NCBI RefSeq assembly: GCF_016097555.1
Contig: NC_054704.1
Span: 92,447,653 to 92,511,652 of the forward strand
Source of the DNA: Gigantopelta aegis
Lineage: Eukaryota > Mollusca > Gastropoda > Neomphalida > Peltospiridae
Direction: 5' to 3'
Length of the DNA: 64,000 nt
Every line of letters begins with the position of its first letter. Within the stretch, counting starts at the first letter, position 1. A model generated the notes under the pieces. It made no database searches. It saw nothing but the letters and a program-made list of their open reading frames with translations, and had not been told where the DNA came from. The position numbers and the translations under genes were made by a program. Of this stretch, positions 13,345 to 27,351 are shown piece by piece.

Positions 13345-13625
13345 TATTCCTATCAAATAGCTGCCAAGTTCTTTAAGGGCCATAACTCTGTGAGAAATGG
13401 ACAAATCACCAAGAAAGTCAAACTTGATCTGTGACAGTACATGATAAACCTACATGTGTATACACAAAATGCAAGCATTGTAAAAACAAAGTCTGGAAAA
13501 CTATATGTGGGACAGATGGACAGACAGTATGTCAGAGATGAAACCTGCAGTCCCCTGCGATTGGACCAGAAGGGTTCTTCTTCCAAGTACTGATAGTGAT
13601 ATGGGGGGGGGGGGGGGGGGAATGG

Positions 13626-14172
13626 ATCCTTTATTTTAGGACCCATCACACCTCAGATGAGTGCTACATCACTGAGGAACAACACGGTCATTTTTTACAA
13701 TGAACTGCTAACATGAACAGCTTTTAAGATGAATGGCCATACAGCTGGACATAACTAGAAGAGTTCTTTCTGAAGTGAAGAATCAAAAAACCATCACAAA
13801 CTCAAACTATACAAAATGTTTTATCTTAACAAAGACTTTAGACCACCAATGATGTGGTTTACTCATACTGCTAATGCTAAAATTAAAAAATAAATCAGCT
13901 GAAAGCTGTCAAGTTCATGTAAAGTCAATGTCAAGTTCCTTTATTTTATATACAATGAGTGCTACATCACTGAGGAACAACACGGTATTTTTACAATGAA
14001 TGCTACATGAACAGCTTTTAAGATGAAATACAGGGAATAACTAGAAGAGTTCTTTCTAAAGTGAAGAATCAAAAAACCACACAAACTCAAACTATACTTT
14101 TTATCTTAACAAAGACTTTAGACTCCAATGAGTGGTTTACTCATACTAAAAATTAAAAAATAAATCAGCAAA
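13626..14172. repeat. Two-copy direct repeat, second copy with many small losses
   Basis: Copy 1 (about 13626-13908) and copy 2 (about 13938-14172) share long identical blocks such as CACTGAGGAACAACACGG and GAACAGCTTTTAAGATGAA. Copy 2 lacks at least eight scattered segments of one to eight bases that copy 1 has. No gene lies here. A poly-G run (13602-13620) precedes the pair. Confidence 0.85.
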
Positions 14173-14850
14173 GCTAAATATTCTACCTTAGTGAATTACA
14201 ATGTGAAAAGGGAAATAATAATTTCATGCAGCTCTGAGACTTAAAACAATTATTTAAGAAACATGTAATAATAAATAACGCAAAACATTCTGACAAATAA
14301 ATGTATTTATTTTTAGCAAATACAAAAGTATTTTGTAAACATTCTAAAACTACAAAAACTCAAAAAGAGCACCTTGCTCAAAAAACAGTTTTTTCATTGC
14401 ATAAACTGAAAAACTGTCAAAAAATAAAACAATTTTAATAAGATAATTATTTTTATTAAACATGGAAATATAATGAAAATGCAAATAGAAAATGTGCCTA
14501 CTTGGTGGCAAGAAATACATTTTATATAATTCAATCTTTGATGAGCTTAAAAGTACCGTATACAACTATGTTTACAGTATACACAAGCCCATAATAATGT
14601 TTTGGTGATAATTATATTTGAGAGGGTGCACAATTTTATTATTTAAAGAACTAAATCAGTGATTTAATCAATAACAAAAGAATTGTGTAATGACTAATAA
14701 TGATTACACAAACTATTCTTATCAAAGAGAAGCCGGTTGTCTTTGACATGCAAGCAACACCTTGTAATTTCTAACAGGAAAAATCACATATAGGCCTATT
14801 ATAGGCTGCCTATCCACTGAACGGAATTAATCACTTGACCCATAGAGTTA

Positions 14851-15062
14851 AAGTGGGTTTTTTAAACAATACAACTAGAGCACATTGATTATTAATCATC
14901 AGCTATTGGATGTCAAACATTTGGTAATTCTGACATATAGACTAAACCTGCTACATTTTTCCATTAGTAGCAAGGGATATTTTATAGGCACCATCCCACA
15001 GACAGGATACTGTGGAGAATTGATTGTGATGTGGAAAATCCCCGTGACCAATAACACTACAG
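14851..15062 (-). mobile_element. SINE family B, partial
   Basis: Reverse copy with the tail (ACTAGAGCACATTG, TTGGATGTCAAACATTTGGT), a shortened ACCTGCTACATTTTTCCATT block, and GCACCATCCCACAGACAGGA. It ends before the tRNA-like head. Confidence 0.8.
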
Positions 15063-16065
15063 GTGAATAGAATAATCTCCCATCGAACTAGATCCCATTA
15101 TGGACGAAATCACCACATTGTTTTAATTAACACAGTACCACTGAAGTTCAGTAGAAGTCAAAAAGCTATAGTATACAATATCTAGGTCAGCACACCAATA
15201 TTCTATGATTTTGAACTGAATTATGGGCAAAAAAAACAACATTTTACACTGCATAGTAAATATTTATAAATGCAATATAAACTTACTTGTAATTCATATC
15301 TTTCCATGGTACGGAAATTAGTAAATGACAAATACAAAAAAGAAATACAAAACACTAAGAAGAGTTGGGGTTTTGTTTGCATATAAAAGATTAAATATTC
15401 AACTATTTTCAGAAAATATTTCATTATTTCATTTTCAAAACTATTTACCTGATTCCACTTACTACATCCAGATTGCATACTATTACTACAAACATCTTAT
15501 GAAATTTGGTATTTCAGTAATATGTACTGAACAATATTACAGAATAAGAAAAATAATAAACAAAAACTTAACAACACAAAACCAATAGAACATATTACTA
15601 GTAAACAAAAAAGACTACTCTAAACAAAATATAAATGACACACTAAACAAAACAGCTTGGACAAAACAATATATTAAGGAATATTTTACATTTTACGCAG
15701 TTTATAACTAAAGACTTTAATAGTGGTGCAAGAAACTTAATATGTGTACATGAACTCAGTAACCCACATTGTTGTCATTTTCTAGTTTTTGATACTGTTA
15801 TACCAGATATATCATACTAGATTCATTTATAAATTTAAAAAATCATTAATTTATTAATATCATGTTAAAATAAATAAATTCCATAGTAATAGCTTGTAAT
15901 GTCAGTTAACACGAGAGCAAGAATTGACAAAGTGGTATAAAGTGATAAATAGCGTTATGTTTTCAATGTTTGTGACAACCTAGAAAAGCATCACAAAGAT
16001 TCTTGCACACAAGTCTTTATATGCGAGTCATAGTAATTTGTACAACAACATATTAGTACACACCT

Positions 16066-16168
16066 GTTACAGGTAACATAAATCATACATGTTACAGGTA
16101 ACATAAATCATACATGTTACAGGTAACATAAATCATACATGTTACAGGTAACATAAATCATACATGTC
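16066..16168. repeat. 25 bp tandem repeat, 4 units
   Basis: Four almost identical units built on ACAGGTAACATAAATCATAC followed by ATGTT. Confidence 0.95.
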
Positions 16169-18568
16169 AAACTACAAATATTGTCAATCAATTTAGTACA
16201 AATATATTTCAAACAGACTTGCCTGTAAAGATCTCAAAACTGAAATTACCAGTAATAGCAAATTTTGTAGGTTCACAAAAATGCTTACTTATATAATTTT
16301 ATATATACATTTATATTTACCTTGAAATGATCAAAGTAAAAGATCAGTATTGTATTTTGTTTCCATGCCACATCCAATAGGCCTATCAATAATAGTTGGT
16401 CATTGTCAATTTTATAATAAACACACTGATGCTTGTCGTTTCTCAAAACATATTAATACATTTTTAAATGCATTTGTTCTTCATGAAATCAGAACAAGTG
16501 CTGGTTTTTAAAAGTTAAAATAAGACAGATCAAAGTCATGCTGAAAGATATTCATCATAGGTACAGGAACAGTTATTTTTTATTATATGGCCAAATTGTT
16601 TTAACACTATTTGTTTGTTATTTATCTTCTACTAAATTATTTCTGGAGAAAATTTAGATAAGACTTTTTTGTACCATTATACTGTTGCAATAACGAATTG
16701 GGTCTTGGAATGCATGGACCAAAATACTGAGTATTAAGACAGACAAACTGATGCACAAAAAGACATTGTTTATGGTAGATATTCCATAAACATATAAATT
16801 AATGACATAATGCAACATTTATCTAAACAGACAAAATATTTAGTAACCAAGAACTGATAATAAATTTTCAACACAAATATTTGTTTTATATTATCAATGT
16901 GTATAAATATATAAACCAATCTAATTGAAATCAAATCTTACTGTCCATTTCACAGTGTTTCCAGTAACAGATCTGAGAAAAGCCAATAATATTCAACCAA
17001 TCATAACAGTGCTAGCATAAATCTGCCAGCAGCTTAAGACATTTAAATTTCTGACATAATTATATATACACAAATACTGTAATTATTGTTGTCTTGTTTT
17101 TGGGACACATTCATATGATTATATGATAGGCTTGCAGTAACAAAATTAATGATTATGAATGACTCAAAGACAGTTCAAGGATTTAAAAGCTGGAACAAGA
17201 ATCTAAAACATTATGAAACTTTAATAAAATATTCCAAATCCATATCTCTTGAAGGACTAATAGCCATGAACTTGTGTAACATACAATGTACCTTTTCCAC
17301 AGAAACATACCAAAAAGACAGCTGGTTATGGTACCAATTGTTTAAGATTTTAAGTCCTCTTGATCATGTTATTTCAAATCAACCAATGAAATTGTATAAA
17401 ATCCTGTTAAAATCTGTTCCAGCTAATGCCTCCCATTACTATGTTCCACAAACCTACACCTGTTGCATCCAATCACAACATATCACAATCCAATATATTT
17501 TATAGCACTAATATACATTTGTAGTAGTTTCTCCATGATGCATACTTTACTTTAAAAATATAAGCCAAGCTTTCTTAAGATGTTTTTTTTTTGTGTCCAA
17601 TAGTTTTGATAAGAAATGTTTCGAGAACAATTCCAACCACTAATTTCTGCACACCAAAATTCATGCATATGTGTAGTGATCATCTATTTTAGTTTGCAAT
17701 CTACATCTGTGATTCATATATGCATGAAATTACAATAACTAGAAATTAATGCCGTGAAAGTATTGACTAACACAGCAATAATAATCTAACTAAAAGTAAT
17801 ATTGTAATGAAATCTATTATTTCAATAGATGAACTTTATAGATGAAATAATGTATAACTTGAATAATACAATTACAAGTGACATATAAATAAAGTAATAA
17901 AATTACAATTAATGTAAATGTGAGAGCAAACTCTTCAATGGTGGTAAAAATGCTTTTCTTTAGAATACATAATTTATTGATGTTTACACTACTTAAATAT
18001 ACCTACATGTATCGAAACCATATCTATTTAAACCACATTTTCATAATAGATTTGACACTGACATTACAATCATGTTGAGTCAATATTGTTTTTATGATAC
18101 ATGTATATCAAATTCTTAAAAAATTATTAACTGAACACAATGAACTGGCTTTTACTTTTTCTGAAAAGTATGGCACCATGGATATATCTTTGCATTGTAC
18201 TGCACACATGATAGTAAGCAAATTATGTTTTCTCTGTATAACAGAGTAAATGATACTTATATTCTTCTTTTTTTCAGTCAATACAAATACAACATACAAA
18301 AATATTTTTAATCATTGTCTGTACTTCCAACATTTATCACTTTATTGTTTATAGAATGATACATTCTTACAAAAATAATTATAGAATATATAAAGCTCAC
18401 CTCTATAACCTCTCCAACACACAACAAAAACTTAACAGTGAGTCAATCCATGGCATTTTAACAATAAAAGTACAAATATTGCTTTAGTTTAGTAAAGAAT
18501 ATTTGACTGTTGGCTAATGTTAAAAGTCCTGTCCTTTATTTGCTATAAAATAAAGGTGTTAATAACTC

Positions 18569-18695
18569 TTACCAGAACTTTTTTATGTGACAAAAGCGCA
18601 GCATTCCTCCACATATTCCACATATAGGAAATGACTTGCTGTCTTTCTTGGGGATGCTCCAACACTTGATGCAGCGGACACGATATTTGCGATAC
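18569..18695 (-). CDS. ZGLP1: ZGLP1-like exon 5 (second Cys motif and stop)
   Basis: Acceptor TTGTTGTAG ends at 18696. One base completes Arg243, then 41 residues from YRKYRVRC to the C-terminal KKFW, with stop TAA at 18569-18571. It carries C251, C254, C268 and C271, a second zinc-ligand set directly after the GATA finger. Confidence 0.9.
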
Positions 18696-21600
18696 CTACA
18701 ACAAAGATAACGTTTTGCAATGGGTACATTTATTATGAACATATTAAAATGGTGTTAGTTCACCAATATTTTTCAGTTTGTGATGCTACCAGTCCTGTCA
18801 CTGGTGATAAATGTGACAGTGCTTGCTGTCATTAAATGTTCTTCAGGTAAAGACGCTTTTTGTCATGTCAGAAACTAGCTACTTAACCCCAGAGTTTTTT
18901 CATTTAAGGATTAAAACACTGCATGACATTGACAGTTTCAGTCACATATGCTACTATTGTTGCAGTGGTGTACCTAGGGTATGACAGGTATGGCACATGC
19001 CCTGGGTGCCACATGAAGTGGGGGATGGGGAGCGCAACTAAGTAGTTTTCATTAAAGTCAGACAAGCCATCCTGGGAAAGTGAAAAAAGAATTTTCTTCA
19101 GATATATGGTGCAATTTCAGTGCTTGCCATAGGCGCTATTTTCCGTAGATACGCCACTGTATTGTTATTTCAGTGCTTGCCATAGGCACTATTTTCCGTA
19201 GATACGCCACTGTATTGTCATTTCAGTGCTTGCCATAGGCGCTATTTTCCGTAGATACGCCACTGTATTGTCATTTCAGTGCTTGCCATAGGCGCTATTT
19301 TCCGTAGATACGCCACTGTATTGTCATTTCAGTGCTTGCCATAGGCTCTATTTTCCGTAGATACGCCACTGTATTGTCATTTCAGTGCTTGCCATAGGCG
19401 CTATTTTCAGTAGATACGCCACTGTATTGTCATTTCAGTGCTTACCATAGGCTCTATTTTCCGTAGATACGCCACTGTATTGTTATTTCAGTGCTTACCA
19501 TAGGCTCTATTTTCCGTAGATACGCCACTGTATAGTTATTTCAGTGCTTGCCATAGGCTCTATTTTCAGTAGATACGCCACTGTATTGTTATTTCAGTGC
19601 TTGCCATAGGCTCTATTTTCCGTAGATACGCCACTGTATTGTTATTTCAGTGCTTGCCATAGGCTCTATTTTCCGTAGATACGCCACTGTATTGTCATTT
19701 CAGTGCTTACCATAGGCTCTATTTTCAGTAGATACGCCACTGTATTGTCATTTCAGTGCTTACCATAGGCTCTATTTTCCGTAGATACGCCACTGTATTG
19801 TCATTTCAGTGCTTGCCATAGGCGCTATTTTCAGTAGATACGCCACTGTATTGTTATTTCAGTGCTTGCCATAGGCGCTATTTTCAGTAGATACGCCACT
19901 GTATTGTCATTTCAGTGCTTGCCATAGGCGCTATTTTCAGTAGATACGCCACTGTATTGTCATTTCAGTGCTTGCCATAGGCGCTATTTTCAGTAGATAC
20001 GCCACTGTATTGTCATTTCAGTGCTTGCCATAGGCTCTATTTTCCGTAGATACGCCACTGTATTGTCATTTCAGTGCTTGCCATAGGCTCTATTTTCCGT
20101 AGATACGCCACTGTATTGTTATTTCAGTGCTTGCCATAGGCTCTATTTTCCGTAGATACGCCACTGTATTGTTATTTCAGTGCTTACCATAGGCTCTATT
20201 TTCCGTAGATACGCCACTGTATTGTTATTTCAGTGCTTACCATAGGCTCTATTTTCCGTAAATACGCCACTGTATTGTTATTTCAGGGCTAGCTCTGGCA
20301 GTCGCCAAATTCGCCAATTGCGATTTTTAAAAACAATTGGCAAATTTTATTTTAAGTTGGCAAAATACTTTTACTACATTTTATTAGAAAATAACTGGTT
20401 TTCTGCCATTTTTGAAGTTTAATAAATAATTTGGCAAAACTTTGTGTTAACCCAGGGCCAGCCCTGTATTTGATTTGATGGTATACACCCTATAAGTAAT
20501 TAGAAAATATGAAAACATAAAGTTGGCCATGGCAGGTGGCTGTCTAATAGTTCTATTTTTAATCTCTTTATAAGGTGCTCTCTTATGACAGGTAGCTGAT
20601 TGGTAGCTCTAGGTGATGGTACTTTTTGCAAAATTAAGCAAAAGTTCTAGATGTTTCTTCAAGTGATAGCAATTCACAGAACAGGACAAATGTTTAAGGT
20701 GTCCTTTATAGATGGGTGGTTGGTTAATAGAGGTGATGGTACTTTCTACAAAATCAAGCAAACATTCTTGACATTTCTTCAAGTTATAGCATGTAAACCA
20801 CAACAATGTTGGAAAATGTCCTTTAAAGAAAGGCAGTACTTTCTACAAAATTAAGCAAAAGTTCTATATATGTTTCTTCAAGTTAAAAACACAGAACACT
20901 AAGAATAAATGTTGGGAGGTGTCCTTTAAATATGGGTGGCTGGTTAATAGAGGTAAAGGTACTTTTTATTAAATCAAGTAAAACACAAAAACAAATCTTA
21001 ACATTTCTTTAAGTTACAAAGTCCAACTGAACACAAATGCTGAAATGTGTGCTTTAGAGACAAAATATATTGCGAGCATTGATAACATCACCAGAGCATT
21101 TGAATGTTAAACAATTGGTAATCATGACAGTCTTCAGAGGAACCCTAAAACATTTTCCCACTTTGCTACAGTTTGCTGGAGATGATATTTCAAAATCTTA
21201 GGTAACAGGAACTCAGTTCACATGAGTTTTACTTAGGTAACCGAATAACGTGAATATAGTTCTCGTAATAGACGAGTTAGGCCTATCTAATCCTAAAACA
21301 CTTGAACTACAGTTCTGTGCTACATTGGTGGTTAATATGTATTTAAAAACATAAACTGGTTTTCACTTTCATTACTGATATATGGTACTTTTAATTTTAG
21401 AATGTAATTGTTCATCACGTAACTGATTGACGGTTCTCGTGATTTTAATGTTGCATAACAACAGTGCCCAGGTTTGCTTACCTTATCCCACAGGCGTTAC
21501 AGAGAGGAGTTCCATCTTCAGCATCTCTCCACAGTGGAGTCCGTCGAGTGCTGCACGATGCACATGCTTTAGCTGGAAATATATATCATTAAAATTATAA

Positions 21601-22262
21601 TACTAACAGCTCTGGCTATATAACATAAAATATATTGGTGTTCTTTCATTTCTGACTACAGTAATTCAAATATCTACAAGTAAATAAACTTACCGGAACA
21701 TTGTTTGCTAACTGTGTATAATAAAGTCTAAAACCAGCTGCAGGTACAGGTCGTTGAAATGAATAATATAACTGCATTTCATTTCATTTCAACTTAATTT
21801 TGTGCTTATATCCAATTAAGGTTCAAGCACACTGTCCTGGGCACACACCTCAGCTATCTGGGATGTCTGTCCAGAACAGTGTGTTAGTTGTTAGTGGTTA
21901 GTGAGAGACAAGAGGGTGTAGTGGTCTTACACTTACCCACTGAGTCCAAAAAACTCACTCTGGGTGGGAGCCGGTACCGGGCTGTGAACCTTGTACCTAC
22001 CAGCCTTATGTCCGATGGCTTAACCACGACGCCACTGAGGCCAGTATATCACTGCAATTAATACTGCACTGGAGATAACTCTCAAGTAAATACAGGACAT
22101 GTATTTAATTAAAAAATAGTGTTCTATCCTCTACCCATTAAAGGTATTTTTTATGTACTACCAAAGTAAAAGCAAATCAGTATACAATTATTTTATACAT
22201 GGATTTTGTTTTAGGAAATGGTTATTTTGTTTTTTGTTTTGTTATGTTGGGGTATTTTTGTG

Positions 22263-22307
<45 letters not shown>

Positions 22308-25300
22308 TGTGTGAGTGTATATATGTGTGTCGGTTTGCCTTTGTGCATGTGTGTGTGTCTGTCTATCTGTCTCTGTGTGTGTATGTGTGTGTCACTGTGT
22401 ATGTGTGTGTGTCTGTATGTGTATGTGTGCATGCGTGCGTGCGTGTGTGTGTGTGTGTGTGTGTGTGTTACCAATATCGTGTGTTATTACATTACCTCCA
22501 TTGGTATTGAAAGTGAACAATTCTTTGGGTTCTTCATCAGAGCTCCCTGTGGTACACTTCCCTTCTGAGAACGAGTCACTTCTGTGACGTCTTCGTTTTA
22601 CCACCGCCTGGCCTCGGCTGCTCTTTGTGTTGCTATAATAATTAATGAACAGCAATAGCTGAGCACATAAAATTAAATAATCAATGACAATAATACCAGA
22701 CCTAGGACAGCTTAACAGCAGATTGTGCCTAGTGGTCACTAATGAGAGAGAAACCAGTTTAGAAGATCATATATCTTGCCCTCCCTAATTGCACCTCTAA
22801 TTTCCCACCGCTTTGTCATGGACAGAATTCTGGCGAAGTCAGAGGCTGTGCCCATGACAGATGTGCATGAACAGTTCTCTGATAGAAGCATGCCAAAAAT
22901 TACCCACACCCACCACTTTGCGAAGACAGTGTTGATGGCCCTCTTCACTGGCTATATGCTTATGGCAGTAAAGCGTTTTGAACCCAGTACCTACCAGCCT
23001 TAAAGTGTATGGCTTTAAACTAAATGTTCATAAACTCAGAGCTGTCAACCTATGACAATTCTTAAGCGTGAGAAAATTAGAAGTCAGGGGCCAGGGATTG
23101 CAGGCTCTTTGTCAGGTCCAGGTCCCAAACCCTGATCAAGGGATCCATGGGGCTAATCACCCTTGGTAAAACAGGGGTTTTATTTGTTAAAGCCCAAAAT
23201 GGAAATATCGTGATCTTTCTTACAAATGTGTGAGATTCACGCCAAATGCGTGACAGTTGACAGGTATGTAAACTAAATGGTAACTAAGTAGTAGCATGAC
23301 AAACAAGTTAAACACGTGAAAATCATAATTTGCATACAAATCCATTTTAAACCATATTTCTTTTGGGCGTCAGTATATGTTTTGATCCGGGGCGTAGCCA
23401 GAAAACTTTTAGCATTACGCACGCCGCTTTATTGGGGAAACTTAATTATTGAAAAGGGGAAGGGGATATTATATAGAAGAATTACAGATAGCCTCTACCT
23501 ATTCCCGGGTTGTTTTGCATTACGCACGTGCGTACTGTGCGTAATGCGCGCTACGCTACAAAACACCGTGTCACCACGCAGACCAAACTGGGTCAAACGC
23601 AATGAGAAATATTTATATTGTTTGTAAAAATGAAGGGAAACGATACAGAAGGTTGATCAAATTATTAAATGCAATGAATAAAGCTTTGTACTGCAGCTTT
23701 AGGTACATCGCATAATCTGACCAATCGTAACTCGCTTAAAAGGTCACGTGTTTGAAAGTCTGCTGCATCGGGAACGCCAACGTGCCGTAAACAAACTCAT
23801 ATAATAACAAAAAAAGTCAACTTTCAAATGATACGTAATGCAGTTGTTGTCATAATTACATACCCTAACCCTTTTGTAACGACCCATAACGTTAAATACA
23901 CCCCCAAACACTTTAAGACAGCCCTGCCCCCTTCACAAACATACGCATTTGGGTTATGAGTATAATATATAATAATTATAACGTATTATAAAACACAAAG
24001 ACCCCAAAGAAAACAAAATAAAACGCGAGTTATAATCGTTATTGTGTATATAAGTTTACTAGCTATAAGACTACCAGTTGTACGCGGTCGACAAGAAGAA
24101 AGAAACTAACAAAGAAAGAATGAAAGGAAGGAAGAAAGAACGACAAGCTCTGTAAAAGACCTGGGGCGAATCCAGCTTTTCTGATGGGGGGGGGGGGGGG
24201 GGGTCCAAGACAAAAAGGGAACCATAACATTATGAAAAGGCACTATTGAAAAATTACACACTGTTCACATGGACCATAATATAATAGTGCTACAACAGGG
24301 ACGCTGGCAAAAAATGTTATAATAATTTTAAAAAACTAAATAAATTTGTAAAAAACCTGAAAATCCTAAATAAAAGGGGCACTTCTCAAATTTGAGGGGG
24401 GGGGGGGGGGGGTCCAAGGTGTCCGCCCCAGAAGACAAAAGACAAAGTAACCAGGGGCGGATCTAGGATTTTAAAAAGGGCTGGAGGTCACAACATTGAA
24501 TTTCTATGAAGGGCAAGTTTGTCGAAGACAAATGAGGAGATCTACCTCCCCGGACAATTTTGAAATAAAGATGCTAAAAGACAAAGAGCTGTATATGATG
24601 GGTAATGAATGTGGATGATGAATTTTTAAAAAGTCATTAGAAAGGACATTTTAAACGAGCAGGGATTGGGCTCACGGGACAGCCTTAAAAGCAACCAAAC
24701 GTGTCTGTTACAAGATGTTTTGGTATCGTTTCTCTTTTTTTATTACGGACATATTCAACGAATAAAACTACAATATGTTTGAACCCTGAAATCGCTTTTT
24801 TTATAATTTAATATATCTGACATTGATATCTGACATTATTATATTTACTCAACATAGAAATATATGCCCAATATCTCTGCAATCTATTTTGGAACCCCCC
24901 TTTTCAAAATCCTATGTATTGGAACCCCCCTTTTCAAAATCCTATGTACGCCCATGCTTTGTGGTTGTGTTCTAAAGCCACAGTGCTAAACATACATATA
25001 TGCCGATATTAATGTATTGTATGGTATTTTAATTTAGTGGAACGCACACAACTAGAGCACATTGATTTATTCAGTGGTCAAAATATTGTCGTTTTGTTTC
25101 AGCCAACACAACGGGTCGGGAGATTTGATTTTGGCTGTCGCCCCGTCTCCACCCAGTGTTTTAGTCAATCATATTTAGTCCGAGAGGTTTTGATTCAGGC
25201 CGGCAGAATTTGTACTTGCCGGACCGAATGTCCGGCACGAATTTCTGCCAATTTCGATCTGTTATTGATCATCGGCTATTGAATGTCAAATATTTGATAA

Positions 25301-27265
25301 TTCTGACATATAGACTGTATAGTCTTCAGGGGAAAATCGCTCCTCAATTTAATGGAACAGTTGTGAATGTTTTAAAAGTGTTGAATTTAATGTCATTTTA
25401 ACCCTTGTATTTCATTTTCGCAACCCAAGAGTCCTAGCTATTCGCCATTGCGTGTAAATATCCTGCTATAATATAAGTTTGAGCATCGTCAACAACCACA
25501 AAAGAGTGGGCTAAAGTTATCCAGTTTACAAACGTTTGGCTTGCGAAGATGAACATTACTTTGTAAGTGGCGCCTGTCGCACCTAAAATAAAACTAGAAT
25601 TCTGAGAGTACTGCTAAAGCAATACATGTCCCCTACTGGGCCCAACAAATTTCTGTATCTCCTAAGTTCAAGGGACATAACTCTGTCAACAATGGGTATA
25701 TTGCCTTGAAATTCAAACTTGATCTGTAACAGTACATGATAAATAAACAAAACTTAACGCATATGAGTTAGATACCATCTGTTAATATACAACTCATTGT
25801 TTAATACCCTATACCTATCCAACTTGCTTTTGAACATTAATTATGTTTTCAAACAACTCGTTATAAGATAAATGCAACTCGTTATAAGATAAATGCTATC
25901 TAGTAGCCACCAACGTTATATTGTCTATGTAGACCTACTCATCATTGATCAGATCAAATCATGCTAAAGGTGATTTTGCTGAAAGCTAAAACTTAGTCTT
26001 TTTGTATTGTAACGATTTCAACAAAACTACATCGTTCCAGAAACATGATGATCTTAATTGTTGCTTGGTGTATTTTGAACTCTAGTACGTAAACCAACAC
26101 ATGGTTGGTCAAATGTATATATTGTAGAATTAAATATATCTTTTTGTGATGTTTTATTATTGAAACTCGTTTTACCAAATTTCATCCAAAACTATTTTTA
26201 AGTATCAAAATAAAACGTATAATGTACATTTAAAAAAGTAAAATTATGCTATACAAAAATATAAAAGAATACCTGAAAAATGACGTAATACAAAGCTGAC
26301 TGTTTTCCCCTTTGACCTTAGTACTGAACCAAAGTGTGACGCCTTTGAAAGTAGGGTCCCACCAACAGGGACTTTTCTGAGGGTTGGCACACTTCCGTCG
26401 GGTACGTTTACCGTTTTGGTGATTTACGTTTTCCTTCGATTCCTGGGAATCCACATCGGTTTGCCGGGCCCGACGTTTTCTCGATTTAGGAGAATACGTG
26501 GGATCTCCGACACGATTGGACTGTGCATTGTCTCTTGACAAATTCGTGATGGTTTTCAGAGGCTGTCTTTCGTTTTGAATACTTTTTAACCTGCAATAGA
26601 ATGTGTACAAAATACATCAAATAAATTAAATCAGGCGCAAGGGGAAGGTTCCGGGAATCGAAACCACTCTTTGCTCAAGCAAATTTTCTTCTTATTTTTT
26701 TAATATACTGTCCTAGGGATCATGATTCGAGCCTTCTGTAAACTTCGCTCACCACAATCTACCCCTCCCCCCATAATAATAATAATAATAATTAAAAAAT
26801 AATAATAATAACAAATAAAATAAAGTAAAATACAATGTAAATTTGTATTTAAAAATAATAAAAGCAAACAACAAAAACAACAACTAATGATAAAAATGAG
26901 AAGAAGAAAAAGAGAAAGATAAAAAACGACAAGGAAAATGAAAAATGGTGTATAAAATACAGATATATGTATTCCGAGACATCCCATTTTTCTGTGAATA
27001 ACTGTTAAATTTAAATTATACTGACAACTTAATTGATATTGAAAATACCATAGAATATTTACTGATGTGATTTACAAGGTGAAATAAAATATAAACACAG
27101 ACTAGAAATATCAGCAATATGATCTGAAATTTAAAATAAATAAATAAAAATAAATGAGTCAGGTTTAAAAAAACATAAATAATATTAAAAACGAGGAAGA
27201 GGAATAAATAGCAAGATATAAAACAAAGGAGTGTATTTTGGAGATATTACTTCAGAAGAAAGGAG

Positions 27266-27351
<86 letters not shown>

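Larger units (their letters stand above)
14173..18530. other. Intergenic AT-rich sequence between ROR and the ZGLP1-like gene
   Basis: Apart from a SINE family B copy (14851-15062) and a four-unit 25 bp repeat (16066-16168), nothing was recognised. The 118-codon frame at 17149-17505 has no familiar domain, no splice context and no coding-like composition. The 3' UTR of the minus-strand ZGLP1-like gene should enter this stretch from the right; AATAAA on the minus strand occurs at 18535-18540 and 18341-18346. Confidence 0.4.

Noticed and set aside
17149-17505. 118-codon open frame as a gene
   Set aside because: No recognisable domain, signal or splice context, and an AT-rich composition like its surroundings.
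22199-22568. Cys/Val-rich open frames
   Set aside because: Translation of a GT microsatellite. Only the minus-strand segment 22496-22632 is a real exon.
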